A stretch of DNA of 64,000 nucleotides. Origin: Chitinophaga filiformis. Its GTDB lineage: Bacteria > Bacteroidota > Bacteroidia > Chitinophagales > Chitinophagaceae. Of this stretch, positions 43,059 through 51,567 are shown piece after piece. Numbering within the stretch: position 1 is the stretch's first letter; each line of letters starts with the position of its first letter. The stretch lies in contig NZ_FNBN01000003.1 in assembly GCF_900102545.1 (NCBI RefSeq), forward strand, positions 859,461-923,460. The letters run 5' to 3'. A program made the translations under genes and the position numbers. The notes under the pieces were generated by a model. The model made no database searches. It was not told the origin of the DNA and saw only the letters and a list, made by a program, of their open reading frames with translations.

Positions 43059-43907
43059 GTGAGACCCTTATTTTTTATTATTTGTTTAATACTGGCTGGT
43101 TGTCATGCGGGAATGCAGGCGGAACAGCAGAAAGATTCCCTGGCAACGACCAGACCCACAGATACGCTTTATGAAGACGCTAAGGGACCCGAGAACGTTG
43201 CTGAGAATGAGGGAGATCTGGATAATGATAGTATAATAAATATCGTTTGTTCAGAAGCATTAACGTATGCAGGCAAACATTTACAAGATGGCAATTATCA
43301 TTACGAATTCGAACGCTTTTCAGTGAAAGCATCTATGGCTTTTGGACATCTGTTTGAAGCAGGCAAATCCCATTTGCATGTCAGGAGCAGTGCTGAAGGG
43401 GGAAATGTACTTGATAATGTTTATTTGCTGGAGAACAATAGCTTTAAATTAATTTCTACTGATACTATCGCATATCTGGAGTTTACATCAGATAGTATTG
43501 GGGATGTAAACGGGGATAAACTCAGGGATTATATGGTTGTAACCTATTCTTCTTCGGGATGTTGCCTACGATATGTATATAATGTGCGTACTTATGACGC
43601 TTCGACAGGCGGATTTAGCCATCTGTATAATTTCTACAATCCTGACTTTTTCCCGGAGGAAAAAGTAGTTCGTGGGGTGGGGTATGGCCATCCCGGCGAA
43701 GTAGAATTGTATAAATTCAAGTGGAATGATACCGTTTTGGAGACTATAGAACGTATTTATAGAGATCCGGAAAACAACAAGCAGTTTATCAGGATGCGTG
43801 GAGAAGATGGTGGTGAGCCTTCATCGCGAAACGGAGAAGTGTTGAAGGCAGTTCCTAAGGAATATCTTAATATCGATGGATACGACTGGTTTATGTATAA
43901 AGAATAG
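43059..43907 (+). CDS. hypothetical lipoprotein
   Basis: This 282-residue protein begins with GTG and has a short lipoprotein signal (ICLILAGC). The mature part contains D-S-I-G-D-V-N-G-D-K-L-R-D-Y-M-V-V, an FG-GAP/VCBS-like calcium loop, and ends in a WFMYKE tail. It is probably an outer-membrane-attached periplasmic protein of unknown function. A -7 box lies upstream and an ICMT-like gene follows 28 nt later, so the two may be co-transcribed. Confidence 0.65.
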   Translation: MRPLFFIICLILAGCHAGMQAEQQKDSLATTRPTDTLYEDAKGPENVAENEGDLDNDSIINIVCSEALTYAGKHLQDGNYHYEFERFSVKASMAFGHLFEAGKSHLHVRSSAEGGNVLDNVYLLENNSFKLISTDTIAYLEFTSDSIGDVNGDKLRDYMVVTYSSSGCCLRYVYNVRTYDASTGGFSHLYNFYNPDFFPEEKVVRGVGYGHPGEVELYKFKWNDTVLETIERIYRDPENNKQFIRMRGEDGGEPSSRNGEVLKAVPKEYLNIDGYDWFMYKE

Positions 43908-43935
43908 ACTTTTCCAATAATATAATAATTACTCA

Positions 43936-44466
43936 ATGAAGACCATTATCCTGACTGTATTTTTTCTAACTGTTCTGTTGCGTCTTATCAGCAGTGTCAT
44001 TTCCGGTATCAACGAGCGTAAGCTTAAGAAAATGGGTGCCGTGGAGTATGGCAAGCGGAATTCCCTGCTGCTGATAGTTGCGCATGTACTGTTTTACCTG
44101 TCCTGTATTACAGAAGGCTCCATGAAAGGCGCTTTCTTTTACGACAATATCAGCTATACCGGATTGACGATCTTTGTGGCATCCGTTGCCATATTGTATT
44201 ATGTGATCTATTCTTTACGGCATATCTGGACATTGAAACTGATCATTGCACCAATAGAATATCATACGATCAACAAATCCGCCTTATTCAGACTGGTTAA
44301 GCATCCTAACTATTATCTGAGTGTGCTGCCTGAACTGGTCGGATTTGCATTGTTCTTTCATGCCTGGATAACACTGGTAGCGGGAATGGCCATTTACCTG
44401 ATCCCGCTGGTTACCCGGATAAGGGAAGAAGAAAAGGTCATGAAGTCGCAGTTTAACGATTATTAA
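43936..44466 (+). CDS. isoprenylcysteine carboxyl methyltransferase-like membrane protein
   Basis: The 176 residues have four or five membrane segments and the C-terminal ICMT/PEMT-type signature: LVKHPNYYLSVLPELVGFALFF followed by R-I-R-E-E-E-K-V-M. The RHPxY-like and EE elements bind S-adenosylmethionine in this superfamily. The bacterial substrate is unknown. It ends at a strong terminator. Confidence 0.75.
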   Translation: MKTIILTVFFLTVLLRLISSVISGINERKLKKMGAVEYGKRNSLLLIVAHVLFYLSCITEGSMKGAFFYDNISYTGLTIFVASVAILYYVIYSLRHIWTLKLIIAPIEYHTINKSALFRLVKHPNYYLSVLPELVGFALFFHAWITLVAGMAIYLIPLVTRIREEEKVMKSQFNDY

Positions 44467-44470
44467 TATG

Positions 44471-44499
44471 AAGGCGCTAATACAAACAGCGCCTTTTTT
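44471..44499 (+). terminator. terminator before cydA
   Basis: AAGGCGCT (44471-44478) pairs with AGCGCCTT (44488-44495), followed by a six-T run. Confidence 0.85.
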
Positions 44500-44552
44500 A
44501 TGCTTGTTTATGCCGAAATGATAATTGTCATAGTCGCCTGTTCTGTATTTAG

Positions 44553-44560
44553 TAGTTTTG
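44553..44560 (+). promoter_or_regulatory. Bacteroidota -7 box (TAGTTTTG) for cydAB
   Basis: TAGTTTTG matches TAnnTTTG, 20 nt before the cydA ATG. A TTG at 44525-44527 could be a poorly spaced -33 element. Confidence 0.55.
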
Positions 44561-44580
44561 AGGTGTAAATTGAATTTACG

Positions 44581-45900
44581 ATGAATGATTTTATAGCCGC
44601 CAGGTCGCAGATGGCGCTGTCATTAGGGTTTCATATTGTATTCTCCTGTATAGGGATGGTGATGCCCTTTTTTATGGCGGTTGCGCACTTTTACTGGCTC
44701 AGGACAAATGATGTTGTATACAGGAATATTACCAAAGCGTGGAGCAAGGGAGTGGCCATCTTTTTTGCCACAGGAGCGGTATCAGGGACAGTGCTTTCTT
44801 TTGAGTTAGGGCTGCTGTGGCCGGAGTTCATGAAGCATGCGGGACCGATATTCGGTATGCCCTTTTCACTGGAAGGAACAGCATTTTTCATAGAGGCGAT
44901 TGCGTTAGGATTCTTCCTGTATGGGTGGGGAAGGTTCAATAAATGGTTCCACTGGTTCACCGGTGTGGTAGTGGGTGTAAGCGGGCTGGTATCTGGTATA
45001 CTGGTGGTTGCTGCCAATGCATGGATGAACAGTCCGGCAGGATTTGACTATGTGAATGGACAATACCTGAATATAGATCCTATAAAAGCCATGTTTAATG
45101 ATGCCTGGTTCTCACAGGCGTTGCACATGTGTATTGCAGCTTTTGTAGCAACGGGATTTGCGGTGGCAGGTATTCATGCATTGATGATCCTCAGGAAAAA
45201 GAATGTGCGTTTTCATATGCAATCATTCAGAATAGCTGCTGTCTTTGCCTGTGTTGCGGCTTTGTTGCAACCGTTAAGCGGAGATATTTCTGCAAAGGAT
45301 GTGGCCAAAAGACAGCCGGCAAAGCTGGCGGCTATGGAAGCGCATTTTCATACAGAAGCTGCTGCACCATTGATCGTAGGTGGTATACCTGATAGCAAGG
45401 CCAAGGAAGTAAAATATGCGCTTAAACTACCCGGTATGCTAAGCTTTATGGTGCATAGCGATTTCCAGACACCTGTGACGGGACTGGATAAAATACCTGA
45501 ACAGGATCAGCCGCCGGTAGCAATCACACACTATGCTTTCCAGGTGATGGTAGGCTTAGGTATGCTGATGCTGGCGATTTCGCTGTGTTATTTTGTTGCC
45601 ATCTGGAAGAAGCGAAGCTGGTTGCAGAACAACTGGTTGTTACGCTTATTTGTGCTGGCAACGCCAATGGGATTTATTGCTGTGGAGGCAGGATGGACGG
45701 TAACGGAAGTGGGGCGCCAGCCATGGATTATTAACGGCATTATGCGTACTGCAGATGCGGTTACGCCGATGCCGGGCATTGTGTATTCCTTCTATATTTT
45801 CACAGCAGTATATATTTCGCTGTCGCTGATAGTAACATTTCTGCTGTACCGGCAGATAAAAATGGTAGATAAATTATATGATGTTTCACCCTCCCTTTAA
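44581..45900 (+). CDS. cydA: cytochrome bd ubiquinol/menaquinol oxidase subunit I
   Basis: The 439 residues form nine transmembrane helices with the bd-family marks: N-terminal SQMALSLGFHIVFSC (haem b595 ligand His18), FELGLLWPEF, a later ALHMC histidine region and GWTVTEVGRQPW. The quinol-binding loop is short, as in CioA-type enzymes. The protein oxidises quinol and reduces O2 to water at the inner membrane, with high O2 affinity and known resistance to sulfide and NO in the family. cydB follows after 12 nt. Confidence 0.95.
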   Translation: MNDFIAARSQMALSLGFHIVFSCIGMVMPFFMAVAHFYWLRTNDVVYRNITKAWSKGVAIFFATGAVSGTVLSFELGLLWPEFMKHAGPIFGMPFSLEGTAFFIEAIALGFFLYGWGRFNKWFHWFTGVVVGVSGLVSGILVVAANAWMNSPAGFDYVNGQYLNIDPIKAMFNDAWFSQALHMCIAAFVATGFAVAGIHALMILRKKNVRFHMQSFRIAAVFACVAALLQPLSGDISAKDVAKRQPAKLAAMEAHFHTEAAAPLIVGGIPDSKAKEVKYALKLPGMLSFMVHSDFQTPVTGLDKIPEQDQPPVAITHYAFQVMVGLGMLMLAISLCYFVAIWKKRSWLQNNWLLRLFVLATPMGFIAVEAGWTVTEVGRQPWIINGIMRTADAVTPMPGIVYSFYIFTAVYISLSLIVTFLLYRQIKMVDKLYDVSPSL

Positions 45901-45912
45901 AATTTCAGTAGC

Positions 45913-46929
45913 ATGATTTACGTAGTGATCGCATATTTATGGGCTGCCATTTTATTATATATACTGCTGGGCGGTGCAGATTTCGGGGCAGGGATCATAG
46001 AATTATTCACATCAAATAAGAATAAACAATATACACGTACCACGATGTACCAGGCAATTGGCCCGGTATGGGAGGCTAATCATATGTGGCTGATCATTGC
46101 AATAGTGGTGTTGTTTGTAGGTTTTCCGGAGATCTATACAACGGTATCCACGCATCTGCATATTCCGCTTGTGATCATGTTATTTGGTATTATCGCCAGG
46201 GGAACAGCTTTTACCTTCCGGCATTATGATGCGGTGGTAGACAATATGCAGAAGGTCTATAACAAGATCTTTGTATACTCCAGTTTTGTGACGCCCTTCT
46301 TCCTGGGGGTGATTGCAGCAAGTGCAGTTTCCGGCAGGATAGATACCGGTGCGGGGGACTTCCTTACCGCCTATATCTTCAGTTGGCTAAACTGGTTTTC
46401 GATAATGGTTGGCTTTTTTACGGTAGCCATTTGTGGTTACCTGGCGGCTATCTTTATTATCGGAGAAACAAAAGAGGATGCCAGCCGTATCCGTTTTATA
46501 CGTAAGGCCAAGCAGATGAATGTAGCGGCTGTGGTATTTGGTGCGCTGGTGTTCTGGGCTGCGCATTCGGAAGGAATTCCACTCGACGAATGGTTGTTTG
46601 ACAACGCAGTAGGGGTGATTGCACTGATAGCGGCATTACTTTCACTGGTGTTGTTGTGGTACCTGCTGTTAAAGAAAGGAAAGGTCTATATTATCCGTGT
46701 GCTGGCAGGGTTCCAGGTAACGATGATCCTGTTGGCCATTACCTTGCGGCATTATCCTAATATAGTGATCCTGAAAGGTGGGCAGTATCTTTCCCTGATG
46801 GAACATGCGGGGCAGGAGAAAACGATCTGGTCCCTGGCTGTAGCTTTATTGTTAGGCAGCATTCTTATTCTGCCCGCTTTGTTTTACCTGATATATAGTT
46901 TCCAGAAGAATAAAGGACAATGGCATTAG
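45913..46929 (+). CDS. cydB: cytochrome bd oxidase subunit II
   Basis: The 338 residues have eight or nine transmembrane helices and the subunit II features LGGADFGAGIIELFT near the start, GPVWEANHMWLII, and a GTAFTFRHYD segment. It pairs with CydA. There is no cydX or cydCD nearby. The unit ends at a symmetrical hairpin shared with a convergent gene. Confidence 0.95.
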   Translation: MIYVVIAYLWAAILLYILLGGADFGAGIIELFTSNKNKQYTRTTMYQAIGPVWEANHMWLIIAIVVLFVGFPEIYTTVSTHLHIPLVIMLFGIIARGTAFTFRHYDAVVDNMQKVYNKIFVYSSFVTPFFLGVIAASAVSGRIDTGAGDFLTAYIFSWLNWFSIMVGFFTVAICGYLAAIFIIGETKEDASRIRFIRKAKQMNVAAVVFGALVFWAAHSEGIPLDEWLFDNAVGVIALIAALLSLVLLWYLLLKKGKVYIIRVLAGFQVTMILLAITLRHYPNIVILKGGQYLSLMEHAGQEKTIWSLAVALLLGSILILPALFYLIYSFQKNKGQWH

Positions 46930-46945
46930 TCTTCAGTCTTAAATA

Positions 46946-46978
46946 AACGAAGGTCTCACATATTGTGAGGCCTTCGTT
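46946..46978. terminator. bidirectional terminator after cydB
   Basis: AACGAAGG-T-CTCACA pairs with TGTGAG-G-CCTTCGTT across a 3-nt loop; only short T runs follow on either side. It separates cydB (+) and the Imm22-like gene (-). Confidence 0.75.
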
Positions 46979-47002
46979 GTTATTACCGTCTTTTACAACC
47001 GT

Positions 47003-47425
47003 TTACTGGTTTTCGATCTCAAATTTTATAGTACCAATAAAACTGAAGGGCAACTGCTGTTGGGGCATGTTGACCAGGGAGAATATATGCTCGTTGATAG
47101 CGCCGTATACATCCTGTTTGCCATACAGGAATATAATGGTATTGTGCGCGGATAATGAATCGTCATTGATCAATGGTGTAAGATGATGTTTAAAGTATTC
47201 ACTAAAGGAAACACCATTGATAATCTCTTCAGGTTTCATTGCATTGTTAAAGGAAGCATATTCCAGAAAGTCGCTGTCAAAATGTTCCAGGCCTACAGCA
47301 TCGCCGAAGCCGGACTGGCTGTTGCCATCTTCATCATACTTTACTTCCAGGTAATTACGCAGTTCTTTTTCATGGTTAAAATTTGCCAGCCAAACTGCGA
47401 CAACATATTGTGCTTTCATCTTCAT
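47003..47425 (-). CDS. Imm22-like (DUF4284) immunity protein candidate
   Basis: The 140 residues resemble the Imm22 immunity family: VAVWLANFNHEKELRNYLEVKYDEDG, then FGDAVGLEHFDSDFLEYASF and a C-terminal FLYGKQDVYG...FSFIGTIKFEIE. The protein is cytoplasmic. Imm22 proteins usually guard against polymorphic toxins delivered between cells, but no toxin gene is adjacent, so this would be an orphan immunity gene. The first ATG (47425) or the one at 47419 can be the start. Confidence 0.6.
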   Translation of the reverse strand: MKMKAQYVVAVWLANFNHEKELRNYLEVKYDEDGNSQSGFGDAVGLEHFDSDFLEYASFNNAMKPEEIINGVSFSEYFKHHLTPLINDDSLSAHNTIIFLYGKQDVYGAINEHIFSLVNMPQQQLPFSFIGTIKFEIENQ

Positions 47426-47807
47426 ATTAGGTGTTTTGCCGATAAAGGTGTTTCAAAAATTAGCTTTCGCGCCGGTTTACTGTAGGGCTTGCAAAAACGG
47501 TTCCAGATGTGTTATTTGTTAGTTACCAGAGTGTTATATGCGGTTCAGAAGCTATACATTAATCTATTTTGGCAATAGCCGGGCTGAAGATTACACAAAT
47601 TTTGTGTAATCATTGCGATTGGTTACTTCAGACAGTTGAGCAATCATTATCGGGAAAACTACGATAAGGCATATTTTCTCATTGAATACAATAATACGCG
47701 TCTTATTGTTTAGAACCTGCTGTGGTGACTGAAATAGCGGAGTGCCCCCTATAAGAAAATGAAGGAAATCTGAATCGTAACTTATGTATTATATATTTCT
47801 ATTGTAT

Positions 47808-47893
47808 ATTCTTTACCGTTAGTAGAAAGATGATTAAGATGGATACTTCTCCGTTAGAAAAAGACTGATTTTTAATATATACTTTTCCGTTAT
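47808..47893. repeat. three 15-nt direct repeats at 35-36-nt spacing
   Basis: ATTCTTTACCGTTAG (47808-47822), ATACTTCTCCGTTAG (47843-47857) and ATACTTTTCCGTTAT (47879-47893) repeat at intervals of 35 and 36 nt in an AT-rich 855-nt gap. They are unlikely to code. They could be regulator sites for the downstream beta-helix lipoprotein gene. The rest of 47426-48280 holds no credible gene; a 60-codon reverse frame at 47949-48131 looks random. Confidence 0.5.
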
Positions 47894-48214
47894 AGACTAA
47901 CCGGTCTTATTTAGCCCCTGCAGATTTATTTTATAATAAATTAACACATTAAGAAAATTTATGTATATTTATTTTGTATATTAGATATTGATAGTCTGGC
48001 TTTTGGAGCGAAAAAAAAGTTTTATTACACGTATAATATTTTAACTTCGCTCTCGTTTTGGAAAAAGTACTTTTGCTTGTTTTTTGAAAACTTTTAAAAG
48101 AAAAGGGGGTATTGTTATAAGTTAAATGCATTGCAGAGAAAAATTGCCAAATTTTAGAGAAAAATCAGTGTAAAACAACATTAGGGAAGATTTTAATATT
48201 TAAACCATATCGTT

Positions 48215-48252
48215 AGACCGCTTGCAGGGGGATATTGCAAGTATGACGGTCT
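48215..48252 (+). promoter_or_regulatory. leader hairpin upstream of the beta-helix lipoprotein gene
   Basis: AGACCG (48215-48220) pairs with CGGTCT (48247-48252) and CTTGCA (48221-48226) with TGCAAG (48236-48241), leaving a 5-nt one-sided bulge. It ends 28 nt before the ATG and is probably part of the mRNA leader. Confidence 0.5.
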
Positions 48253-48280
48253 GCATGAACCATAACATTATAGAAAAACC

Positions 48281-49681
48281 ATGAAAATCAGACATGACTA
48301 CCGCCGGCACGCGCTTATTGCCGCCGCAGCACTCCTTTCGTTTATTGTAGGATGTAAGAAAGAGGCAGACGAAAGTATCGATAAGACAATCGGGAATTCA
48401 GCGACAAGTGTCACTACGACAACAGGACGGACTTTTACATTAGTACCGGATGCATATGGAAGATTGGTTATTAACAATTCGGCCGGAACTTATAAACCAG
48501 GTGACATTATTAATTTGAAGGGGACCTTTAAAGCGGTTTTCATTTCTAACATGAGCGGAACAGCCACTGCTCCAATCATTTTCCAGAACCCATCAGGCTC
48601 CGTTTCCTATTTTGGGGATCCTGCCTGGGCAGGTGGAGGTTATCCATGTGCATTTGACTTTTCAAATTGCCATTACATTAAACTGGGTAGCCCGAATGGT
48701 AAAGCTTATATGGTAATCAATGGTTCTACCACGACTGCCAGAGAAGCGTATTTCAATATTCACCTCGGCAACCATACAGACAACTTCGAAATCTACAACC
48801 TGAGCATCAACAATGGTGGTACAGGTATCGTAGCGAAGACAGAACCTGTTAAAGGCGATGCAACTACTGCATATCCTAACTCTACTATGTACAACCTGAG
48901 TATCCATGGTATTTCCATCAACAACACCAGGAACGAAGCTATGTACTTAGGTCATACTGCCACCTACTGGGATCTCACAGCGGGAGTACCTTACTATGGT
49001 ACTACAGCAGGTATGACTGCAGGTCACCAATATGTACAGCCAATCAAATGGAACGGTGTAAAGATTTACAGCAACATCGTATCTAACAGCGGTCTGGATG
49101 GTATTCAGACATCTGCAATGGATAACGTGGAAATCTACTCCAACACCGTGACCAATTGGGCTACACAACACAATTCCGCTCACAATGGCGGTATCCTGAT
49201 CGGTGGACGTACAATGGGCACCAACACACACGACAACATCGTTCGTAATGGTTGGGGTGAACTGTGCCAGTTCTATGGATCAGGTACCAATCACATTATC
49301 AAGAACAACCTGTTCGCTGATAACGTGGGCGATGGTGTGAGCATGAGAGGTGCTGCCGGCGCTGCCGTACAGTTCCTGAACAATACTGTAGCTAATACAG
49401 GAGGTAACACTCTGCGTATCAATGGTTATACCGGTCAGACAGGTAAAAACATTGTAAATGGTAACGTTTTCATTGCTCCACTGAAAGGTGTGGGTACAAT
49501 CTATCCTAAGTATTACATCTATCTTGAGAATGGTGCAATAGTATCTGAAGGTACAGGCTCACTGGCAAACTTTAAGTTCGCTACAGTAGCTGCTTCTGGT
49601 ACCACTGCTACCAACTATTACCAGATCACCAATAAGACGCTTACAAGCGGTTACACATCCGGGTATGTGAAACTATACTAA
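48281..49681 (+). CDS. right-handed beta-helix lipoprotein (possible polysaccharide-active)
   Basis: The 466 residues begin with a lipoprotein signal, acylated Cys25 in FIVGC. The mature protein is rich in parallel beta-helix rungs with N-x-I-x-x-N/S patterns (IYNLSINNGG, ISINNTRNEAMYLG, VKIYSNIVSNSGLDGIQ, HIIKNNLFADNVGDG). Such folds occur in pectate lyases, glycosidases and surface adhesins. I find no diagnostic catalytic triad, so substrate and activity stay open. The gene stands alone between a long AT-rich leader region and a large terminator. Confidence 0.75.
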   Translation: MKIRHDYRRHALIAAAALLSFIVGCKKEADESIDKTIGNSATSVTTTTGRTFTLVPDAYGRLVINNSAGTYKPGDIINLKGTFKAVFISNMSGTATAPIIFQNPSGSVSYFGDPAWAGGGYPCAFDFSNCHYIKLGSPNGKAYMVINGSTTTAREAYFNIHLGNHTDNFEIYNLSINNGGTGIVAKTEPVKGDATTAYPNSTMYNLSIHGISINNTRNEAMYLGHTATYWDLTAGVPYYGTTAGMTAGHQYVQPIKWNGVKIYSNIVSNSGLDGIQTSAMDNVEIYSNTVTNWATQHNSAHNGGILIGGRTMGTNTHDNIVRNGWGELCQFYGSGTNHIIKNNLFADNVGDGVSMRGAAGAAVQFLNNTVANTGGNTLRINGYTGQTGKNIVNGNVFIAPLKGVGTIYPKYYIYLENGAIVSEGTGSLANFKFATVAASGTTATNYYQITNKTLTSGYTSGYVKLY

Positions 49682-49690
49682 GAGCGCAAT

Positions 49691-49772
49691 AATTACGGAT
49701 TAGCATCATGATTGAAATATTGCCGGAATCATGGCATTATGCAATTTATGATCCTAATCCGTAATTTTTTTT
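49691..49772. terminator. large bidirectional terminator
   Basis: AATTACGGATTAG (49691-49703) pairs with CTAATCCGTAATT (49754-49766) and is followed by an eight-T run. An inner ATCAT/ATGAT pair extends it. It lies between the beta-helix gene (+) and the nuclease gene (-). Confidence 0.8.
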
Positions 49773-49783
49773 ATCCGTTACTG

Positions 49784-51133
49784 TTACTGATTATCTACCT
49801 GTGCTTCCACAACCTGCTGGATGCTTGCAGGTACGTTAGATAACAGATCATAGCCGGTTGCGGCTTCTATCGCATCTACACTGGTGCGGTAACTTTTCCA
49901 GTCAGTTCCGATGCTGTTGATATTAGGCGTATTTACTGCAATCACACGTGTGGATGTGCTAATGCGGCTAAGGTCATTGTTACCATTAGATATAACAACA
50001 ATTACTTTCCATACGTTGGATGGGACTGTTACATGACCATTGTCTATCGTAGTTGTAGTACCTCCATTGCTTCCGGTGCCTCCGGTACCATAGTTCCCCA
50101 TTATTACATACACTTCGTTGCCTGCTGTAACAAGCGAGCGGGTATATATTTCCAGGTTATTCCATGTCTGTTGATTGTTCTGCGGAGCCTGCGGGATCAT
50201 GTTGGTCATCAGGAAGGTGGAAGAATTGGCTGTAACGGTTGATGTCCTGTCGGCAGACGGACAGTTATGTCCGCGGTCGAAACCACTGCCGGAATAACTG
50301 GTAGCGCCTACCTGGTACCATCCCGAAGGCAGGCTGGTATTAGCTCTGAAGTCATCCTGACGTGCGGCGCTTCCGAGATCGGAGCTGCTGATATGCCAGC
50401 TTACCCAATTGGGTGTCCCTCTGACATTATTATAGGACTCCACATAATACGTCTGATCCATCAGGTAATTGGTAGGATAGGAGGTGCTGGCCACTGCTCC
50501 ACTCGGATTACCGAGTAGTAGGTGACTGTCATCTCCCGGGGTACCACCACCGCCTGAAGTGCCGGTGCTGATGGTAATGTTGTCGATGTTAATACGGTTG
50601 CTGCCACCGGATATCTTACGGATAGACAAGCGGATGTTGCCTGTTACGCTGAGGGTGAAGGTGGCCGTTTGCAGGGTAGTAGACGAAGTGGTAACCGTAC
50701 TACCGGTCTGGGTGTAGGTGCTGCCACCGTCGGTGGAGATCCAGAGCTGCCAGGTACTGCTGCCGTCAGAACCAAATACGCCGTGCGAAATGGTGATGGT
50801 GTTTGCACCGGTGGCATTGAAGTTCATGGTAACAGATCCTGTATTCCGGATACGGGCAGAGGCTGCGCCCGTTTTTCTATCTGTTGACAGATTGCCGATA
50901 AGTGCCTCATCGAAGTACCAGCTGCCACTGCCAAGTGTTACGTTAGCACCTGCGTAAGCAGTTTTAGTGCCCGATTCAAAATCTTCCGTCAGAGAGACCG
51001 CCGCCGCGGATACTTCGTTTACCATACCTTTTACGGGTGGTGTAGGTTGTGGCGTGATCTCTTCTTTTGTACAGGAAGCAATAGTGAAGGAAAGGACTGC
51101 TATCCAGATCAGTCTTGGGGAAAGGGTTTTCAT
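49784..51133 (-). CDS. secreted DNA/RNA non-specific endonuclease lipoprotein
   Basis: The 449 residues comprise a lipoprotein signal (Cys21 in TIASC) and a beta-sandwich domain (about 45-190) with SVSLTEDFESGT-like start. A Gly-rich linker and a beta-beta-alpha-metal nuclease domain (about 200-440) follow. The DRGH motif is at 286-289, and the usual downstream Asn comes in the NQQTWNNLE segment. It degrades extracellular nucleic acid. I chose the ATG at 51133, since the frame to 51208 would put 25 residues before the lipoprotein signal. Confidence 0.88.
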   Translation of the reverse strand: MKTLSPRLIWIAVLSFTIASCTKEEITPQPTPPVKGMVNEVSAAAVSLTEDFESGTKTAYAGANVTLGSGSWYFDEALIGNLSTDRKTGAASARIRNTGSVTMNFNATGANTITISHGVFGSDGSSTWQLWISTDGGSTYTQTGSTVTTSSTTLQTATFTLSVTGNIRLSIRKISGGSNRINIDNITISTGTSGGGGTPGDDSHLLLGNPSGAVASTSYPTNYLMDQTYYVESYNNVRGTPNWVSWHISSSDLGSAARQDDFRANTSLPSGWYQVGATSYSGSGFDRGHNCPSADRTSTVTANSSTFLMTNMIPQAPQNNQQTWNNLEIYTRSLVTAGNEVYVIMGNYGTGGTGSNGGTTTTIDNGHVTVPSNVWKVIVVISNGNNDLSRISTSTRVIAVNTPNINSIGTDWKSYRTSVDAIEAATGYDLLSNVPASIQQVVEAQVDNQ

Positions 51134-51505
51134 GGTGTTTTGAGTTTTGACTGTTCTAAAGGTATGGATAGTGGCTGCAACAAGGAACAGTTTAGTATTA
51201 GTTTTCAATAAAATAACATTAGTTATAGAAATGCTAAAACCGTTTATCTCTCTTGTTTGAGAAAAAAATAGCTCATAACAAAAAATTTACATTTACCCCG
51301 AAAGCTTATGTGAGAAGTTATATGAATCATGTATATGTATAATGAGCACCGGAAGAAGACAAAATGTGTACGCTTCTCCGTCAGCTTTCATTTTCATGAT
51401 CACTATTATGGAGTTTGCTAGCCTCAACTGTTCTTGCATATACGATTTAGCAGGCCGATGCACTAACGGAAATTGTTGAGCTTCGGGCATCGTGTTTGAC
51501 ATAAA
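51134..51505. other. intergenic region upstream of the nuclease gene
   Basis: About 370 nt with no convincing gene; a 69-codon reverse frame at 51293-51502 lacks any recognisable feature. TACCTTTA on the minus strand at about 51160 is one base off a -7 box and may be the nuclease promoter. Confidence 0.4.
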
Positions 51506-51540
51506 TAAAAAGAGGCTGTCCGCCAGAGCGGAACAGCCTC
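51506..51540 (-). terminator. terminator of the A2M-plug operon
   Basis: On the minus strand GAGGCTGT pairs with ACAGCCTC around a short CGC/GCG inner stem, followed by five U. It starts 28 nt after the A2M-plug stop codon. Confidence 0.8.
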
Positions 51541-51567
51541 GTTGCCATCAATCATGCCAGATAGATA

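Noticed and set aside
47949..48131. A 60-codon reverse frame as a gene.
   Set aside because: Lys- and Phe-rich translation typical of AT-rich noncoding DNA; no motif.
51293..51502. A 69-codon reverse frame as a gene.
   Set aside because: No motif and no context, between a nuclease promoter and a terminator.
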